From: an uncultured Elusimicrobium sp.
GTDB taxonomy: Bacteria; Elusimicrobiota; Elusimicrobia; Elusimicrobiales; Elusimicrobiaceae
Assembly (NCBI GenBank): GCA_937891135.1
Contig: CALAFB010000029.1
Location: 1 to 46,505 of the forward strand
Length of the DNA stretch: 46,505 bases
Reading direction: 5' to 3'
Shown in pieces: positions 32,768 to 41,569 of this stretch (its first letter is position 1; each line of letters starts with the position of its first letter). The notes under the pieces were generated by a model, which did no database searches, was not told the DNA's origin, and was given only the letters and a program-made list of their open reading frames with translations. The position numbers were made by a program, and so were the translations under genes.

Positions 32768-33703
32768 ATGAAAAAACTTACCATGTTGTGTTGTTCGCTC
32801 GTGTGTGTGGCATGTGGCGGGCTGAAGAAAAACACAGTCAGTTATCAAATGGCAAAGTATGACGCGTCTGTGTACTATGTGGTAGCGGGGGAGGGAACTA
32901 CTAAACCGGATGCTGCTGCGAATGCTTTGGAAATGATGAAGCAAGAATTAGCGGAGCATACTCCTAAAGCGGCAGGAACCCAAGTGGTGGACGATCTCTT
33001 AGCCAATGCCAAAGTAGAAAAAGTATGGCGGGATAAATCGGTGAACGAAAAACATTATTTTGCCTTAGCGGTGTTGCCGCGGGAAAAGGCTACTCTTACG
33101 TTAGCTCCGTTACTAAATCAGGCCGATGCCCAACTGACCGGACTTGCACGCCAATTTGCTGAACCGGCAGACCCGCTAGCCGATTTAAAGATAGCCTATA
33201 AGATGAAACCTATTATTGAACGGCGGGCGGCCTTGGATGACCTTTATCAATTTGCACAGGCAGACCGGGCCGGATATATGCCGGAGAATTTTGCTCCCTA
33301 CAAAACCTTGTTTAAAGAAAAAATGGCGGCTGTATTAGTAGGTGTAGAGGTGGTGGGGGTAGAGAGTGAGGTGTTAGTTACCTACGTAGTAGATGCGCTT
33401 AATAAAATGGGGCTGGGCGTGGTAGAGGCTGCTGACCCGGAACAGGTAATGTCTGTACAAATTAAAACCGAAGTGGATAATTACTCATCTAAAAAAGTAA
33501 ATGGTCTAATTTGGTGTTCTAGTGCAGCTGCTATCAGTTTAACGGATGCCCAGCGCGGGATTACTTTTGCCCGCTTCAACGTGTATGACCGGGCGGGAAC
33601 GTCCCGTTTATCTGATTCCATGCGTCGCAGTATGCAAGGGGTGGGGGAACAAGCAGCCCAGCAAATTGTAACGCGCTTAGAAAACTATTTGAAATCAAAA
33701 TAA
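32768..33703 (+). CDS. LPP20-like lipoprotein
   Basis: 311 residues. Lipobox VACG (Cys about 17). The stretch SVYYVVAGEGTTKPDAAANAL resembles the start of the LPP20/FlgT-type domain, followed by a second domain (about 180-310) with VTYVVDALNKMGLGVVEAADPEQ. ATG 32768 has GAGGTGAAA upstream; an in-frame GTG at 32762 is less likely. Third lipoprotein of the LpoB run; probably part of the same outer-membrane assembly. Confidence 0.6.
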   Translation: MKKLTMLCCSLVCVACGGLKKNTVSYQMAKYDASVYYVVAGEGTTKPDAAANALEMMKQELAEHTPKAAGTQVVDDLLANAKVEKVWRDKSVNEKHYFALAVLPREKATLTLAPLLNQADAQLTGLARQFAEPADPLADLKIAYKMKPIIERRAALDDLYQFAQADRAGYMPENFAPYKTLFKEKMAAVLVGVEVVGVESEVLVTYVVDALNKMGLGVVEAADPEQVMSVQIKTEVDNYSSKKVNGLIWCSSAAAISLTDAQRGITFARFNVYDRAGTSRLSDSMRRSMQGVGEQAAQQIVTRLENYLKSK

Positions 33704-33712
33704 GGAGAAATT

Positions 33713-34393
33713 ATGAAAAAATTAGTAATGCTGTTAAGTCTGTTTGTATATATGCCGGCTTTGGCACAGGATGCTGCTCCGGCTGCCGGCAATGACCTGG
33801 CCGAACGCAATAAAATGCTCTATTCGTTGGGTTTTTTACTGGGAGATAACTTAAAAAAGCAACTCGTGTTAGATAACGAAGACGACTACAAAGCCGTTTC
33901 CCAAGGGATGCGCGATAGCTTGTTAAATAAAGCCTCCCAAACGGATGTAAACAGTTATAAACCGCAAATTATGAAAAAATATCAGGATGATGCGCGTTTA
34001 ATTTCTCAAAAGCGCGAAACTGCCCAACAAGAATACCTGGCTAATTTTCAAAAAGAAAAAGGCGTCAAAGTATTAGATAACGGGGCGATGATTAAATTAT
34101 CCCGCGCTGGTAAAGGCAAAAACCCCAAAGCGGATAGCACCGTAACCGTACATTATACAGGGACGCTCATTGACGGCACCCAATTTGACAGTTCGCGCGA
34201 ACGCGGGGAAGCCACTTCTTTTGGCTTAAACCAAGTAGTTCCGTGCTGGACGAAAGCTCTCCAGCAAATGAAACCCGGTGCCCGCGCCAAAGTGGTTTGC
34301 CCGGCCGATACGGCTTACGGCAACCGCCCGGTAGGGCCGATTCCGCCGAACTCGGTACTGGTGTTTGATGTGGAACTTATAGACGTCAAATAG
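33713..34393 (+). CDS. FKBP-type peptidyl-prolyl isomerase, exported
   Basis: 226 residues. Signal peptide (about 1-18, MPALA/QDA), helical dimerisation domain (about 28-115; YSLGFLLGDNLKKQ) and an FKBP domain (about 120-226) with VTVHYTGTLIDGTQFDSS, VVPCWTKALQQMKPGARAKVVCP, YGNRPVGPIPPNSVLVFDVEL. This is the FkpA/Mip layout of periplasmic folding helpers. The common Gly/Trp motif is altered to PCWTKAL (VI-x-G-W in most). GGAG precedes the ATG; starts nine bases after the previous gene. Confidence 0.88.
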   Translation: MKKLVMLLSLFVYMPALAQDAAPAAGNDLAERNKMLYSLGFLLGDNLKKQLVLDNEDDYKAVSQGMRDSLLNKASQTDVNSYKPQIMKKYQDDARLISQKRETAQQEYLANFQKEKGVKVLDNGAMIKLSRAGKGKNPKADSTVTVHYTGTLIDGTQFDSSRERGEATSFGLNQVVPCWTKALQQMKPGARAKVVCPADTAYGNRPVGPIPPNSVLVFDVELIDVK

Positions 34394-34394
34394 T

Positions 34395-34970
34395 ATGTCT
34401 AAAACTAGTTACGTGCTTATTGCTATTATTGCGGCCGCCCTCATTTATATGGGGGCGGTCCGTTGGCAAGAAATGCGTACACGTAACCGCGAGCAGCAAG
34501 AAGAATTAAGCCGTCAGGACGGAGAACCCTTTTCGTTTCAGCATATTTCGGTATCATTAGCCGCCCCCGAAGCGGAACTTTCTCCCGCTCCGGTAGAATA
34601 CCGCGTGCAAGGTTCTGAAATATATTTAGAAGACACCCCGCTTACGCCGCTTCAGCAACAAAAACAAGCCCGTGATACTATCGCTTCTATTATGGCAGAT
34701 TTTAGTAAAGAAACCGCTCTAGCCGGGTTTAACGAAGAAATTCAACAAGCCTCTAACGGACAGGTACAAGGACTAGAGGATTTAAGCACCCAAAATTTGG
34801 CTCAAATTGTACAAGAACATCCGGAAATTAGCCATGTGGTATCCAAACATTTAAAAAACCCCAATTTTTCTAAAATGATTGATGAAATTTTCAATAACCC
34901 GCAATTTCAGCAAAGTGTAAAAACCCTGCAACAATCAGATTCCGAAACCTCAAATGCCGCTGCTCAATAG
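34395..34970 (+). CDS. Unknown membrane-anchored protein
   Basis: 191 residues, not recognised. One N-terminal membrane helix (5-22), a linker (about 30-85), then a mostly helical acidic/Gln-rich domain (about 90-191). Its start lies one base after the FKBP stop with no Shine-Dalgarno, so it is translationally coupled. Likely an envelope protein working with its operon neighbours; function unknown. Confidence 0.6.
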   Translation: MSKTSYVLIAIIAAALIYMGAVRWQEMRTRNREQQEELSRQDGEPFSFQHISVSLAAPEAELSPAPVEYRVQGSEIYLEDTPLTPLQQQKQARDTIASIMADFSKETALAGFNEEIQQASNGQVQGLEDLSTQNLAQIVQEHPEISHVVSKHLKNPNFSKMIDEIFNNPQFQQSVKTLQQSDSETSNAAAQ

Positions 34971-35007
34971 TAAATAAATATGATATGCTATTAAATAGGA
35001 GAATTTT

Positions 35008-35610
35008 ATGTTAAAAATTATTATCAAAACCATTATTTTAGTGCTTATTATTTTAAGCATTTATTTTATTGTAAATCCGTCGGCCTGTTCTAATCTCATC
35101 AATGGGCGGGCCGTCCGTACCCGTGAAGAATTGCCCGCTGTGCAAGCAGCTGATAAACAAAACGAATTATTTACCCCTACCGGGGACCGTCCGTTACGTG
35201 CAGATGAACAGCCCGTAACTATGCCTAACTCTGTAAAACCGGCAGTTTCTTATCCTGTCGTTACGAACGGGAATTCTCAACCGGCCACAACCGGCGTAAC
35301 CGATACAAATTCGTTACAACCGGCTGTCGCGCCCGAGCAAGCAGCCACGCCTGCTACCACGGCTACAGAGCAACCCAAAGGCCCGGTACATACCCAAGCG
35401 GATATTGATTATGCCGTTGCCAGCCGCTATGTGGAACTGGAAAACCAGTATTTGGCCCAACACAAAGATGCTAAAAATGCGGCCAAAGATATTTCCTACA
35501 TCGTCATGGACGACTTTGAATTAACGCCCGACGAATGGGAAGCATTCTTGCAGCGTGCCACCGCCAGTAACTTATTTGAAAAAGTACGCCAAGAACAAGC
35601 CAAGAAATAA
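35008..35610 (+). CDS. Unknown membrane-anchored protein with Pro/Thr-rich linker
   Basis: 200 residues, not recognised. N-terminal membrane helix (5-24), a Pro/Thr/Ala-rich linker of about 90 residues (QPATTGVTDTNSL, ATPATTATEQP) and a helical C-terminal domain (about 130-200; DIDYAVASRYVELENQYLAQ, DFELTPDEWEAFLQR). The linker could span periplasm. GGAG precedes the ATG. Last gene of the run from 30860. Confidence 0.6.
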   Translation: MLKIIIKTIILVLIILSIYFIVNPSACSNLINGRAVRTREELPAVQAADKQNELFTPTGDRPLRADEQPVTMPNSVKPAVSYPVVTNGNSQPATTGVTDTNSLQPAVAPEQAATPATTATEQPKGPVHTQADIDYAVASRYVELENQYLAQHKDAKNAAKDISYIVMDDFELTPDEWEAFLQRATASNLFEKVRQEQAKK

Positions 35611-35630
35611 AAATATTTCATGCGGAAACT

Positions 35631-35663
35631 AGGGATTTCTCTAATAAATAGAAATCCCTGTTT
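35631..35663 (+). terminator. Hairpin after the operon
   Basis: AGGGATTTCT (35631-35640) pairs with AGAAATCCCT (35650-35659). The T run is poor (GTTTG), so termination may be weak or serve both strands. Confidence 0.5.
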
Positions 35664-35683
35664 GCGTGTATCTTAGGCTATTT

Positions 35684-36199
35684 TTACAAACAGCGAATAT
35701 CCCAACTTTTGCCAGCACCGTGTGTTAAAGCACCATCAGTTCCTTTGGTGCCTTCTGGGCATGAATTTTTAAATCCAAGTTTTTCACAAAGGTAACTATA
35801 ATCGCCCGGCCCATTAGCACTACAAACTAGACCTAGTGGATATTTTGTAATGTATACGTAAACAGAAGAACTAAAGTTTGATATAGTTACTCTGGGCCCG
35901 TTTATACCTTGAGATTCTTCGGTAACCACCGATACTTGCAAATCACAATCGCTATAACCCGGTAATGGGTGGCACGTGCTTGTTTCAATACTTAGATCAT
36001 CTAACGTACATCTTGTAAGATCGCCTATTTCTAAGTAACAAGCAGCTACAGCAGGATAAATAGATGAAGTTAATTCTATTTGCTCTATTACTCGCGCCTT
36101 TATCACCGATTTTTGGTATTGCGGCAACGCCACCGCCGCCAAAATACCGATAATTAAAATAACTACTAATAACTCAATTAACGTGAATCCTTTGTTCAT
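35684..36199 (-). CDS. Type IV pilin-like protein
   Basis: 171 residues. Very short leader MNKG, mature FTLIELLVVIL with Glu5 and ALPQYQKSVIKARV. The C-terminal domain has eight or more Cys (AACYLE, RCTLDD, STCHPL, SDCDLQ, LVCSAN, YLCEKLGF, NSCPEG, IRCL), the richest of the set. GGAG lies seven bases before the ATG. Transcribed through class A leader A2; stands alone. Confidence 0.9.
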   Translation of the reverse strand: MNKGFTLIELLVVILIIGILAAVALPQYQKSVIKARVIEQIELTSSIYPAVAACYLEIGDLTRCTLDDLSIETSTCHPLPGYSDCDLQVSVVTEESQGINGPRVTISNFSSSVYVYITKYPLGLVCSANGPGDYSYLCEKLGFKNSCPEGTKGTDGALTHGAGKSWDIRCL

Positions 36200-36224
36200 A
36201 ATAACTCCATATCATATCATCGGT

Positions 36225-36441
36225 CCTATATAAAGCGATACGGCTGCCATACAGGACTCCTGACACGGTATCCTTCACATAACAGCCGCAGTTTACCACG
36301 CGTTAAGCGTGGCAAACACTCGGCACAAAACAACGGGGTTCGAAGCCGTCATTTTGTGCCTTTATGGGCTGTCTTTTGGCGTGTCAGGATTGTGGATATT
36401 CCACAAACCCCTTATTCGTTTAATAAGGTTCCAAAAAACAG
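36225..36441 (-). promoter_or_regulatory. Structured 5' leader RNA, class A, copy A2
   Basis: RNA order on the minus strand: CTGTTTTTTGGAACC (36441-36427); hairpin CCTTATT/AATAAGG (36428-36410 region); long-range stem TCCTGACACG (36389-36380) with CGTGTCAGGA (36267-36258); GGCACAAAA (36360-36352) with TTTTGTGCC (36330-36322); GAGTGTTTG (36321-36313); hairpin GCCACGC/GCGTGGT (36313-36295); CGGCTGT (36288-36282), whose CGGCTG can pair with CAGCCG (36246-36241). All three main stems differ in sequence from A1 and A3 but keep pairing. The region 36442-36500 holds AT-rich sequence without a clear promoter. Confidence 0.85.
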
Positions 36442-36500
36442 TTTAAATTGATAACGCTATTTTCTGTAGAAACCTCCTAGTAAAATAGGATTTTTATTGG

Positions 36501-37517
36501 TTAATGCGGCAAACGGCCCGCTAAAAATTCAGCCACCGGGCGAGTATGTTTAATTTTGCTGAGTACAATTTTAATAGACCCGGTAATCGGCACGGACAAA
36601 AACGCACCCGGGGCTCCCCATACCAACGTCCAAAATACCAGGGAACCGATAACGGCCACCGGATGCAAATCCATCCCTTCGCCCAAAAAGCGCGGCTCGG
36701 CTAAATTGCCGATGATAAATTCAATCGCGCTGAGTAACCCCAGTACAATAAAAAACTGCGGGTTTAACCCAAACTGTAAAAACAACACAGGGATTGGTAA
36801 TAACACGGCTGTAATAGAACCAACGCTGGGAATAAAATTCAGTAAAAAGGCAAATAACGCAAACACGAGGGCCAATTTTACATTAAAAATCAGTAATACG
36901 ATGGCTACTAACGTACCTGTAATAAGGGAAGCCATTAACTTAACAGACAGATACACAGACACATTGGCTAACATTTCTTTAATAGCGGGGTTTGTAATCG
37001 GCGGCGTTTTTTTACTGCCAAACAGAAAGAAAATCATAAATAATATAATAATTGTAAGATTGGACGCTAACCCAAACAACCGTCCGCCTAAATTTTTAAC
37101 CCAGTTAAAAACCGGTAAATCATGCAAATACCGTTCAATAAGTTGTTGATCTACACGGATGCCGTGTGCTTGCAAGCGGTTTAATAAGTCGGAAACCGTG
37201 GCAATCAAATTTTGGCGGTATAGATCCGACCCTTTCAAAAATTCTTCTATAGAATTAAACGCAAATACTACAACGGCTACAAAAAATGCAACAAACAACA
37301 CAATGGCCAATGTAAGAGCTAACCATTTATGAAAGTGGAACCGTTGACGTAAAAATAACGTCATTTGCGCCAAAATGGTATATAAAAAAATAGAGATAAC
37401 GAGCGGAATCATCAGAGCCTTGGTATATACCAAAAAAGCCGTTACAACTCCGGCGGCAATAATCGTTAAACAAATGGTACTAGCTTTGGAATAATAATAT
37501 AACGGTTTATCTCTCAT
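36501..37517 (-). CDS. AI-2E transporter family permease
   Basis: 338 residues with about eight membrane helices arranged as in the AI-2E/PerM family: N-terminal pair (about 14-60), a periplasmic helical insert (about 90-150), then a C-terminal bundle with FALFAFLLNFIPSVGSITAVL, SAIEFIIGNLAEPRFLGEGMDLHPVAVI, the conserved family signature. The name is historical; substrates are mostly unproven and some members are Na+ or bicarbonate-linked. Its start overlaps the upstream helical gene by 11 bases, making a three-gene operon with a histidine kinase. Confidence 0.85.
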   Translation of the reverse strand: MRDKPLYYYSKASTICLTIIAAGVVTAFLVYTKALMIPLVISIFLYTILAQMTLFLRQRFHFHKWLALTLAIVLFVAFFVAVVVFAFNSIEEFLKGSDLYRQNLIATVSDLLNRLQAHGIRVDQQLIERYLHDLPVFNWVKNLGGRLFGLASNLTIIILFMIFFLFGSKKTPPITNPAIKEMLANVSVYLSVKLMASLITGTLVAIVLLIFNVKLALVFALFAFLLNFIPSVGSITAVLLPIPVLFLQFGLNPQFFIVLGLLSAIEFIIGNLAEPRFLGEGMDLHPVAVIGSLVFWTLVWGAPGAFLSVPITGSIKIVLSKIKHTRPVAEFLAGRLPH

Positions 37518-38028
37518 TGGGGCTCCTGTTTTGCTCCGTCTTGCGGGTCAGTTCGCGCGCCAAAAAGAGGATTTTTCCTGTTAGGTTGGAAATATCCATT
37601 TGGCAAGAAGTTAGCAAAAAAACATTCAGTTTGGTTACCGTATAGTTTTTATAATGTTTGTTAAATAAATCGCAAGCCGTACTAAATTCATCACACGCAC
37701 GGGATAAGGCTTTTGCACGGCTGTTGAGCCCTTTGGCAGCCAAAGCCAAATCGCCGCTCCATTCTTTTTGAGGCACTTGGCGGATTTGGGTACGCAATTC
37801 CGTCCATACGGGTTCACGTTTGTCTAATATATTGCGCATTTCCTGGCAAAAAGTATTAAACTGGTCTGCAAATTCTGTATCGCGCACTTCCATGTTTTTG
37901 TGTAACTGTTGCAAAATTTGCATTAACCGGCGGGCAAAATCCTGCAATAGCGTCGTTTTTTGCTGTAATACAATGCGTAAGGATTCGCATTGTGAAGAAG
38001 TTTGTTCTAAAAGTTCGTCAGCTGTCAT
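37507..38028 (-). CDS. Unknown cytoplasmic helical protein
   Basis: 173 residues, not recognised. Almost all-helical, Leu/Gln-rich, with heptad-like stretches (RRLMQILQQLHKNMEVRD) and Cys at positions spread through it. No signal peptide or membrane segment. Its ATG overlaps the histidine kinase stop (ATGA), so translation is coupled; it could be an adaptor of the kinase. Confidence 0.6.
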   Translation of the reverse strand: MTADELLEQTSSQCESLRIVLQQKTTLLQDFARRLMQILQQLHKNMEVRDTEFADQFNTFCQEMRNILDKREPVWTELRTQIRQVPQKEWSGDLALAAKGLNSRAKALSRACDEFSTACDLFNKHYKNYTVTKLNVFLLTSCQMDISNLTGKILFLARELTRKTEQNRSPNER

Positions 38029-38765
38029 AGTGGAAACGAAAGTGTAAAAATAGAGCCAAGGCCCCGGTCCGACACCACGCTGATAGATCCGTGGTGTAAA
38101 TCCAGCACGCGCTGGACCATGGGGAGTCCTAACCCCCAGCCGCTTACTTGACCGGTAAAATAATCATCTACCTGGTAAAACGGTTCAAAAATTTTAGATA
38201 CATCCTGCGGGCGGATTCCTACGCCGTAATCCCGCACGGAAATAGAAATACTGTCCCCGTGGTTGGTTCCTTGTACTTTGATTGTTTTTTCCATTTTGGT
38301 ATTAAACTTAATGGCATTCGCCAAAAGTTCACAAATACATAGACGAAGCATTTCTTCGTTGGCTTGAAGCGTGAGTTGGCTGGAACAGTCAATTTCAATA
38401 AACGTACCGCGTTTTACGCCGCTTTGCGGTTGGGCCGGCAAGGGCCCTTCATCTTCTTGTGAGATGGCTTTTGCGGCACATTCTTTGATAAGTGCTTTGA
38501 GGGGTACGGATTGTTTTTCCAAGGTATCTTCTTGGGCAGAAAGTACCTTATTGAAAGCAGAAAGTTTATCAATAAGTACAGACATCCGCCCGCCTTGTTT
38601 GTGAATTTCCCCCAAGGCTTTGGTGGTAAAGGGGGAGAATTTTTCTTTAGCTGCTTGGGAAAGTACTGCTTCCGAATAGCCGTTAATAATAGATAACGGC
38701 GTACGCAATTTATGCGAAATCAGCGTGAGTGTTTTTTCTGATAAAAGTGATTCTTTCCCAACCAT
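38025..38765 (-). CDS. Soluble histidine kinase without sensor domain
   Basis: 246 residues. HisKA dimerisation domain with phospho-accepting His18 in SHKLRTPLSIINGYSEA, then HATPase with N box ELLANAIKFN, G1 RDYGVGI, F box FEPFYQ and G2 GWGLGLPMVQR. There is no membrane helix or PAS domain, so input must come from a partner such as the coupled 37507 product or the dCache protein at 23611. No response regulator is adjacent; the receiver-GGDEF protein at 4199 is one candidate in the window, unproven. Confidence 0.88.
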   Translation of the reverse strand: MVGKESLLSEKTLTLISHKLRTPLSIINGYSEAVLSQAAKEKFSPFTTKALGEIHKQGGRMSVLIDKLSAFNKVLSAQEDTLEKQSVPLKALIKECAAKAISQEDEGPLPAQPQSGVKRGTFIEIDCSSQLTLQANEEMLRLCICELLANAIKFNTKMEKTIKVQGTNHGDSISISVRDYGVGIRPQDVSKIFEPFYQVDDYFTGQVSGWGLGLPMVQRVLDLHHGSISVVSDRGLGSIFTLSFPL

Positions 38766-38774
38766 ATGATTATC

Positions 38775-39644
38775 CTAGAATTTAAATTTTAATTGGGCGT
38801 AAAAAATGTCCCGTTTGTTGTGGTTATGTACTGCGCGCAAGTGGTTATAAGCCAATTCACACAATACGGAACGTGTCAGCGCAAAGGTATTGCCCAGTAT
38901 TACCGAATGTTCGGGATCAGAAGTATAAAATTCTCCAAAGCGGTAACCTATGTATAAGGTAGCGTAACGGTCCGGCCATAACCAAGTAAGGCGTGTACTG
39001 GCAGCATATTTCGGTAAGTCATGTACAATTTCAAATGTTTGCAAGGAAATCAAATCTTGCTGGTCTAATATTCCGCGAAACCATACAACGCCGTTAATCC
39101 CGTCCGGGTATTGGAACGCGGATCCCGCGGCTTCAAAACTAAAGGCACGGAAGAAATTTTTATGAAGGCCTATCGTATAAGCAGCTTGGGAATAATAACC
39201 ATGTTCCTGGGTTGCATTTTCAAATCCGCGTGCGCTTTGCTGGCGGGCAAATGCAGCCCCGATATAAGCGTGTGAATATAATTCATTGACGACGTCATCT
39301 TCCAGCGTCATAATCAACTGGCTGGAAATCCCAAATGCTTGATAGGGCTGCTTATCACTTTTATTTTCAAAATAATAAAATGGTTTTAGATAGGCAGAGA
39401 ACAAATCACTTGTAAACCCAATGGGCAATTTAACGGCATATACAGGGTCTTTAAACAGGTCCTCGTTGGCATATTTGGCTTCCAACCCTACCTGCCAATT
39501 GAGCCCAAATTGCCACGTAGTAGCGGCTGTTATTTTATGAAATTCAGACGAGCCGGTATACGTAACATCTCCCAAAAATTCTCCGGCAGATAAAGAAAAG
39601 GGCAGACACCCTGCGCAAACTAAAAATAGTAAGAATTTTTTCAT
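38775..39644 (-). CDS. Predicted outer-membrane beta-barrel protein
   Basis: 289 residues. Signal peptide (MKKFLLFLVCAGCLPFSLSAG), then alternating amphipathic strands rich in Tyr/Phe/Gly (LYIGYRFGEFYTS, YSQAAYTIGLHKNFF) and a C-terminal strand ending in Phe (IFYAQLKFKF), the BAM recognition feature. Resembles YaiO-type barrels in strand pattern but family assignment is uncertain. The Met at 39644 is chosen over 39650. Precedes the histidine kinase by nine bases and faces the divergent phosphatase-like gene. Confidence 0.7.
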   Translation of the reverse strand: MKKFLLFLVCAGCLPFSLSAGEFLGDVTYTGSSEFHKITAATTWQFGLNWQVGLEAKYANEDLFKDPVYAVKLPIGFTSDLFSAYLKPFYYFENKSDKQPYQAFGISSQLIMTLEDDVVNELYSHAYIGAAFARQQSARGFENATQEHGYYSQAAYTIGLHKNFFRAFSFEAAGSAFQYPDGINGVVWFRGILDQQDLISLQTFEIVHDLPKYAASTRLTWLWPDRYATLYIGYRFGEFYTSDPEHSVILGNTFALTRSVLCELAYNHLRAVHNHNKRDIFYAQLKFKF

Positions 39645-39716
39645 ATACATTCATATTAACAAAATTTGAAGGGTTTCGGGTAACTTTTTATTAAGAAAAG
39701 GAAGCTCTTATTTTGG

Positions 39717-39722
39717 TACAAT
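39717..39722 (+). promoter_or_regulatory. -10 element of a leaderless promoter (phosphatase-like gene)
   Basis: TACAAT ends six bases before the GTG start at 39729. Confidence 0.5.
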
Positions 39723-39728
39723 AACAGG

Positions 39729-40913
39729 GTGAAGAAATTTTTACTGATTTTTTTATGTGGTTTAACCATACCTGGATACGGAGCCCAAATGTGGCGCGGC
39801 CCATATTTAGAGAATCCGACTCCTACTTCCATGACCCTACGCTGGCAAACGAGTGCGGCGATCCCTTCGTGGTTGGAGTACGGCCCTGTGCCGCGTTGTA
39901 ACCAGATTATGACGTTGACTCCGGCCGCTTATAATCACAAAGCGGTTTTATACGGATTGGTACCCAACCAAGATTATTGCTATCACTTATATATAGAAAA
40001 TCAGGAAGGAACAGGAGTGCAAGAGCCTGTTAGCGGTACGTTTCGCACGTTATTTTCACCAGAACGCAAGGTAGTTACTTTTTTAGCTTTGGGGGATACG
40101 GGCGCGTTTGTTGAAAACGAAATAGATAACAATGCCCGTGAACAATTAGCCTATTTAATGGCGCAGGAAACGGCGGATTTTGTCATTCATACCGGCAATT
40201 TAACTTCAAGTGGTTTAAATGCGGAGGCCGATGCGGAATTTTTTAAACCGTTTCGTTCTTTGTTGCAAAATAAACCGTTTGTGGCGGCATTAGGCCCTAA
40301 CGAATACGGGCCGGATAGAACAGACCGGGAAAGTAAACCGTTTTTACATACCAATTATACACGCTATCACGATATGCCCTGGAGCAATGCCACCCCTAAA
40401 TATTATTATTTTGATACTGCCAATGTGCGTTTTATCGTGCTGGATAGTAATGCTGTTTACGGAGCCGCATGGGCCCCGGAAATGGACAGCGAATCTGCCC
40501 AAACTAAATGGCTTAAAACCACGCTTGGCACAGCAGGGGATAAATGGAAAATTGTAGTAATGAATGCCCCGGCTTATTCCACAGGCGTGCACGGACAAAC
40601 CCAACAAATATTGGAAGAATGGGTTCCTATTTTTGAGGATTACCGGGTCAATTTAGTATTGCAGGGAGGAGATGCTGATTATGAGCGCACCTTCCCGTTA
40701 CGTAAAGGAGAAACACATCCCCGTGGGGTAACTTATATAACCCTTGGTACCGCTGCCGGAGCTCCTACCAAGCGTTTTTATCAAGATGCTTATACCGCGC
40801 GGTTTGTATCGGCCCGGCATTATGCAGTAGTAAAAATTGTAGACCGCAAACTGACAGTAAGAGTCTACAGCGATACCGGCAAAGAATTAGATAAATTTGA
40901 GATGTACTTATAA
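39729..40913 (+). CDS. Exported purple-acid-phosphatase-like protein with lost metal ligands
   Basis: 394 residues from a GTG. Signal peptide (about 1-18), fibronectin-like N-terminal domain (about 20-115; RGPYLENPTPTSMTLRWQT), then a metallophosphoesterase fold (about 120-394). The purple acid phosphatase motifs are recognisable but altered: GDTG kept, GDxxY reads GNLTSS, GNHE reads GPNE, the His of HxPxY is Asn (VMNAPAYS), and GHxHxYER reads GGDADYER. Most metal-binding residues are therefore missing and phosphatase activity is unlikely. It may act as an envelope binding protein. Divergent from the barrel gene; a bidirectional terminator follows. Confidence 0.8.
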   Translation: MKKFLLIFLCGLTIPGYGAQMWRGPYLENPTPTSMTLRWQTSAAIPSWLEYGPVPRCNQIMTLTPAAYNHKAVLYGLVPNQDYCYHLYIENQEGTGVQEPVSGTFRTLFSPERKVVTFLALGDTGAFVENEIDNNAREQLAYLMAQETADFVIHTGNLTSSGLNAEADAEFFKPFRSLLQNKPFVAALGPNEYGPDRTDRESKPFLHTNYTRYHDMPWSNATPKYYYFDTANVRFIVLDSNAVYGAAWAPEMDSESAQTKWLKTTLGTAGDKWKIVVMNAPAYSTGVHGQTQQILEEWVPIFEDYRVNLVLQGGDADYERTFPLRKGETHPRGVTYITLGTAAGAPTKRFYQDAYTARFVSARHYAVVKIVDRKLTVRVYSDTGKELDKFEMYL

Positions 40914-40937
40914 TAAGGTAATATTTTGTCATAATCA

Positions 40938-40991
40938 AAGAAGGAGCAAATTAGAAATTCTTCTTTTCTTAAATTTGTTCCTTCTTTTTAC
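40938..40991. terminator. Bidirectional terminator
   Basis: AAGAAGGAGCAAATT (40938-40952) pairs with AATTTGTTCCTTCTT (40972-40986) with one G-T pair, followed by TTT. It sits between the convergent phosphatase-like and pilin genes. Confidence 0.75.
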
Positions 40992-41013
40992 TAAACAGCC
41001 CTGCAAGTTGACG

Positions 41014-41532
41014 CTAATTAACAGTACAAATATCCGAACCGCAAATGGTTTTGCAAGTATAAACTCCTATTGCATCTTCCATATTGATACAGTTTACGCG
41101 TTCGCCATAGTTTTCTAATATATAAGCCTGCGTATTTCCATTAATGACTCGGGTAGCATAAGCCACGTCTTCAAATGAGTATTCCCAATCTCTGTTTTTT
41201 ATACACACGATACCAGTCAAACAATCGTCGCCATATTCAATTATACCGGGCAAGGCAATGTCCATGGTATCAAATAGTGTTTTCCCAGGTGTTTCGGAAT
41301 GGCAGTCTTGCCACTTTTTTGATAACAAACATAGCTGCTCTTGTCCATAAATACTTTTAAGGACAAGCCGCGCTTCACTAGCCCGGGATCTTTCTACGGC
41401 TTTTTGGTATTGCGGCACGGCTATGGCTGCCAAAATACCAATGATAAGAACTACAACCAAAAGTTCAATGAGTGTAAAACCTTTGGGGGAACAACTATGC
41501 ATATTACTTTGCCAAGTATTTTTGTACGTCAT
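41014..41532 (-). CDS. Type IV pilin-like protein
   Basis: 172 residues. Leader MTYKNTWQSNMHSCSPKG, mature FTLIELLVVVL with Glu5 and AVPQYQKAVERSRA. Cysteines in QLCLLSKKWQDCHS, DDCLTGIVCIK, VNCINMED and YTCKTICGSDIC. AGGAGG (41540-41545) eight bases before the ATG sets the start. Preceded by class A leader A3; self-contained cassette. Confidence 0.9.
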   Translation of the reverse strand: MTYKNTWQSNMHSCSPKGFTLIELLVVVLIIGILAAIAVPQYQKAVERSRASEARLVLKSIYGQEQLCLLSKKWQDCHSETPGKTLFDTMDIALPGIIEYGDDCLTGIVCIKNRDWEYSFEDVAYATRVINGNTQAYILENYGERVNCINMEDAIGVYTCKTICGSDICTVN

Positions 41533-41569
41533 AATACATCCTCCTAATTTTTAAATCAACTTACCCACT

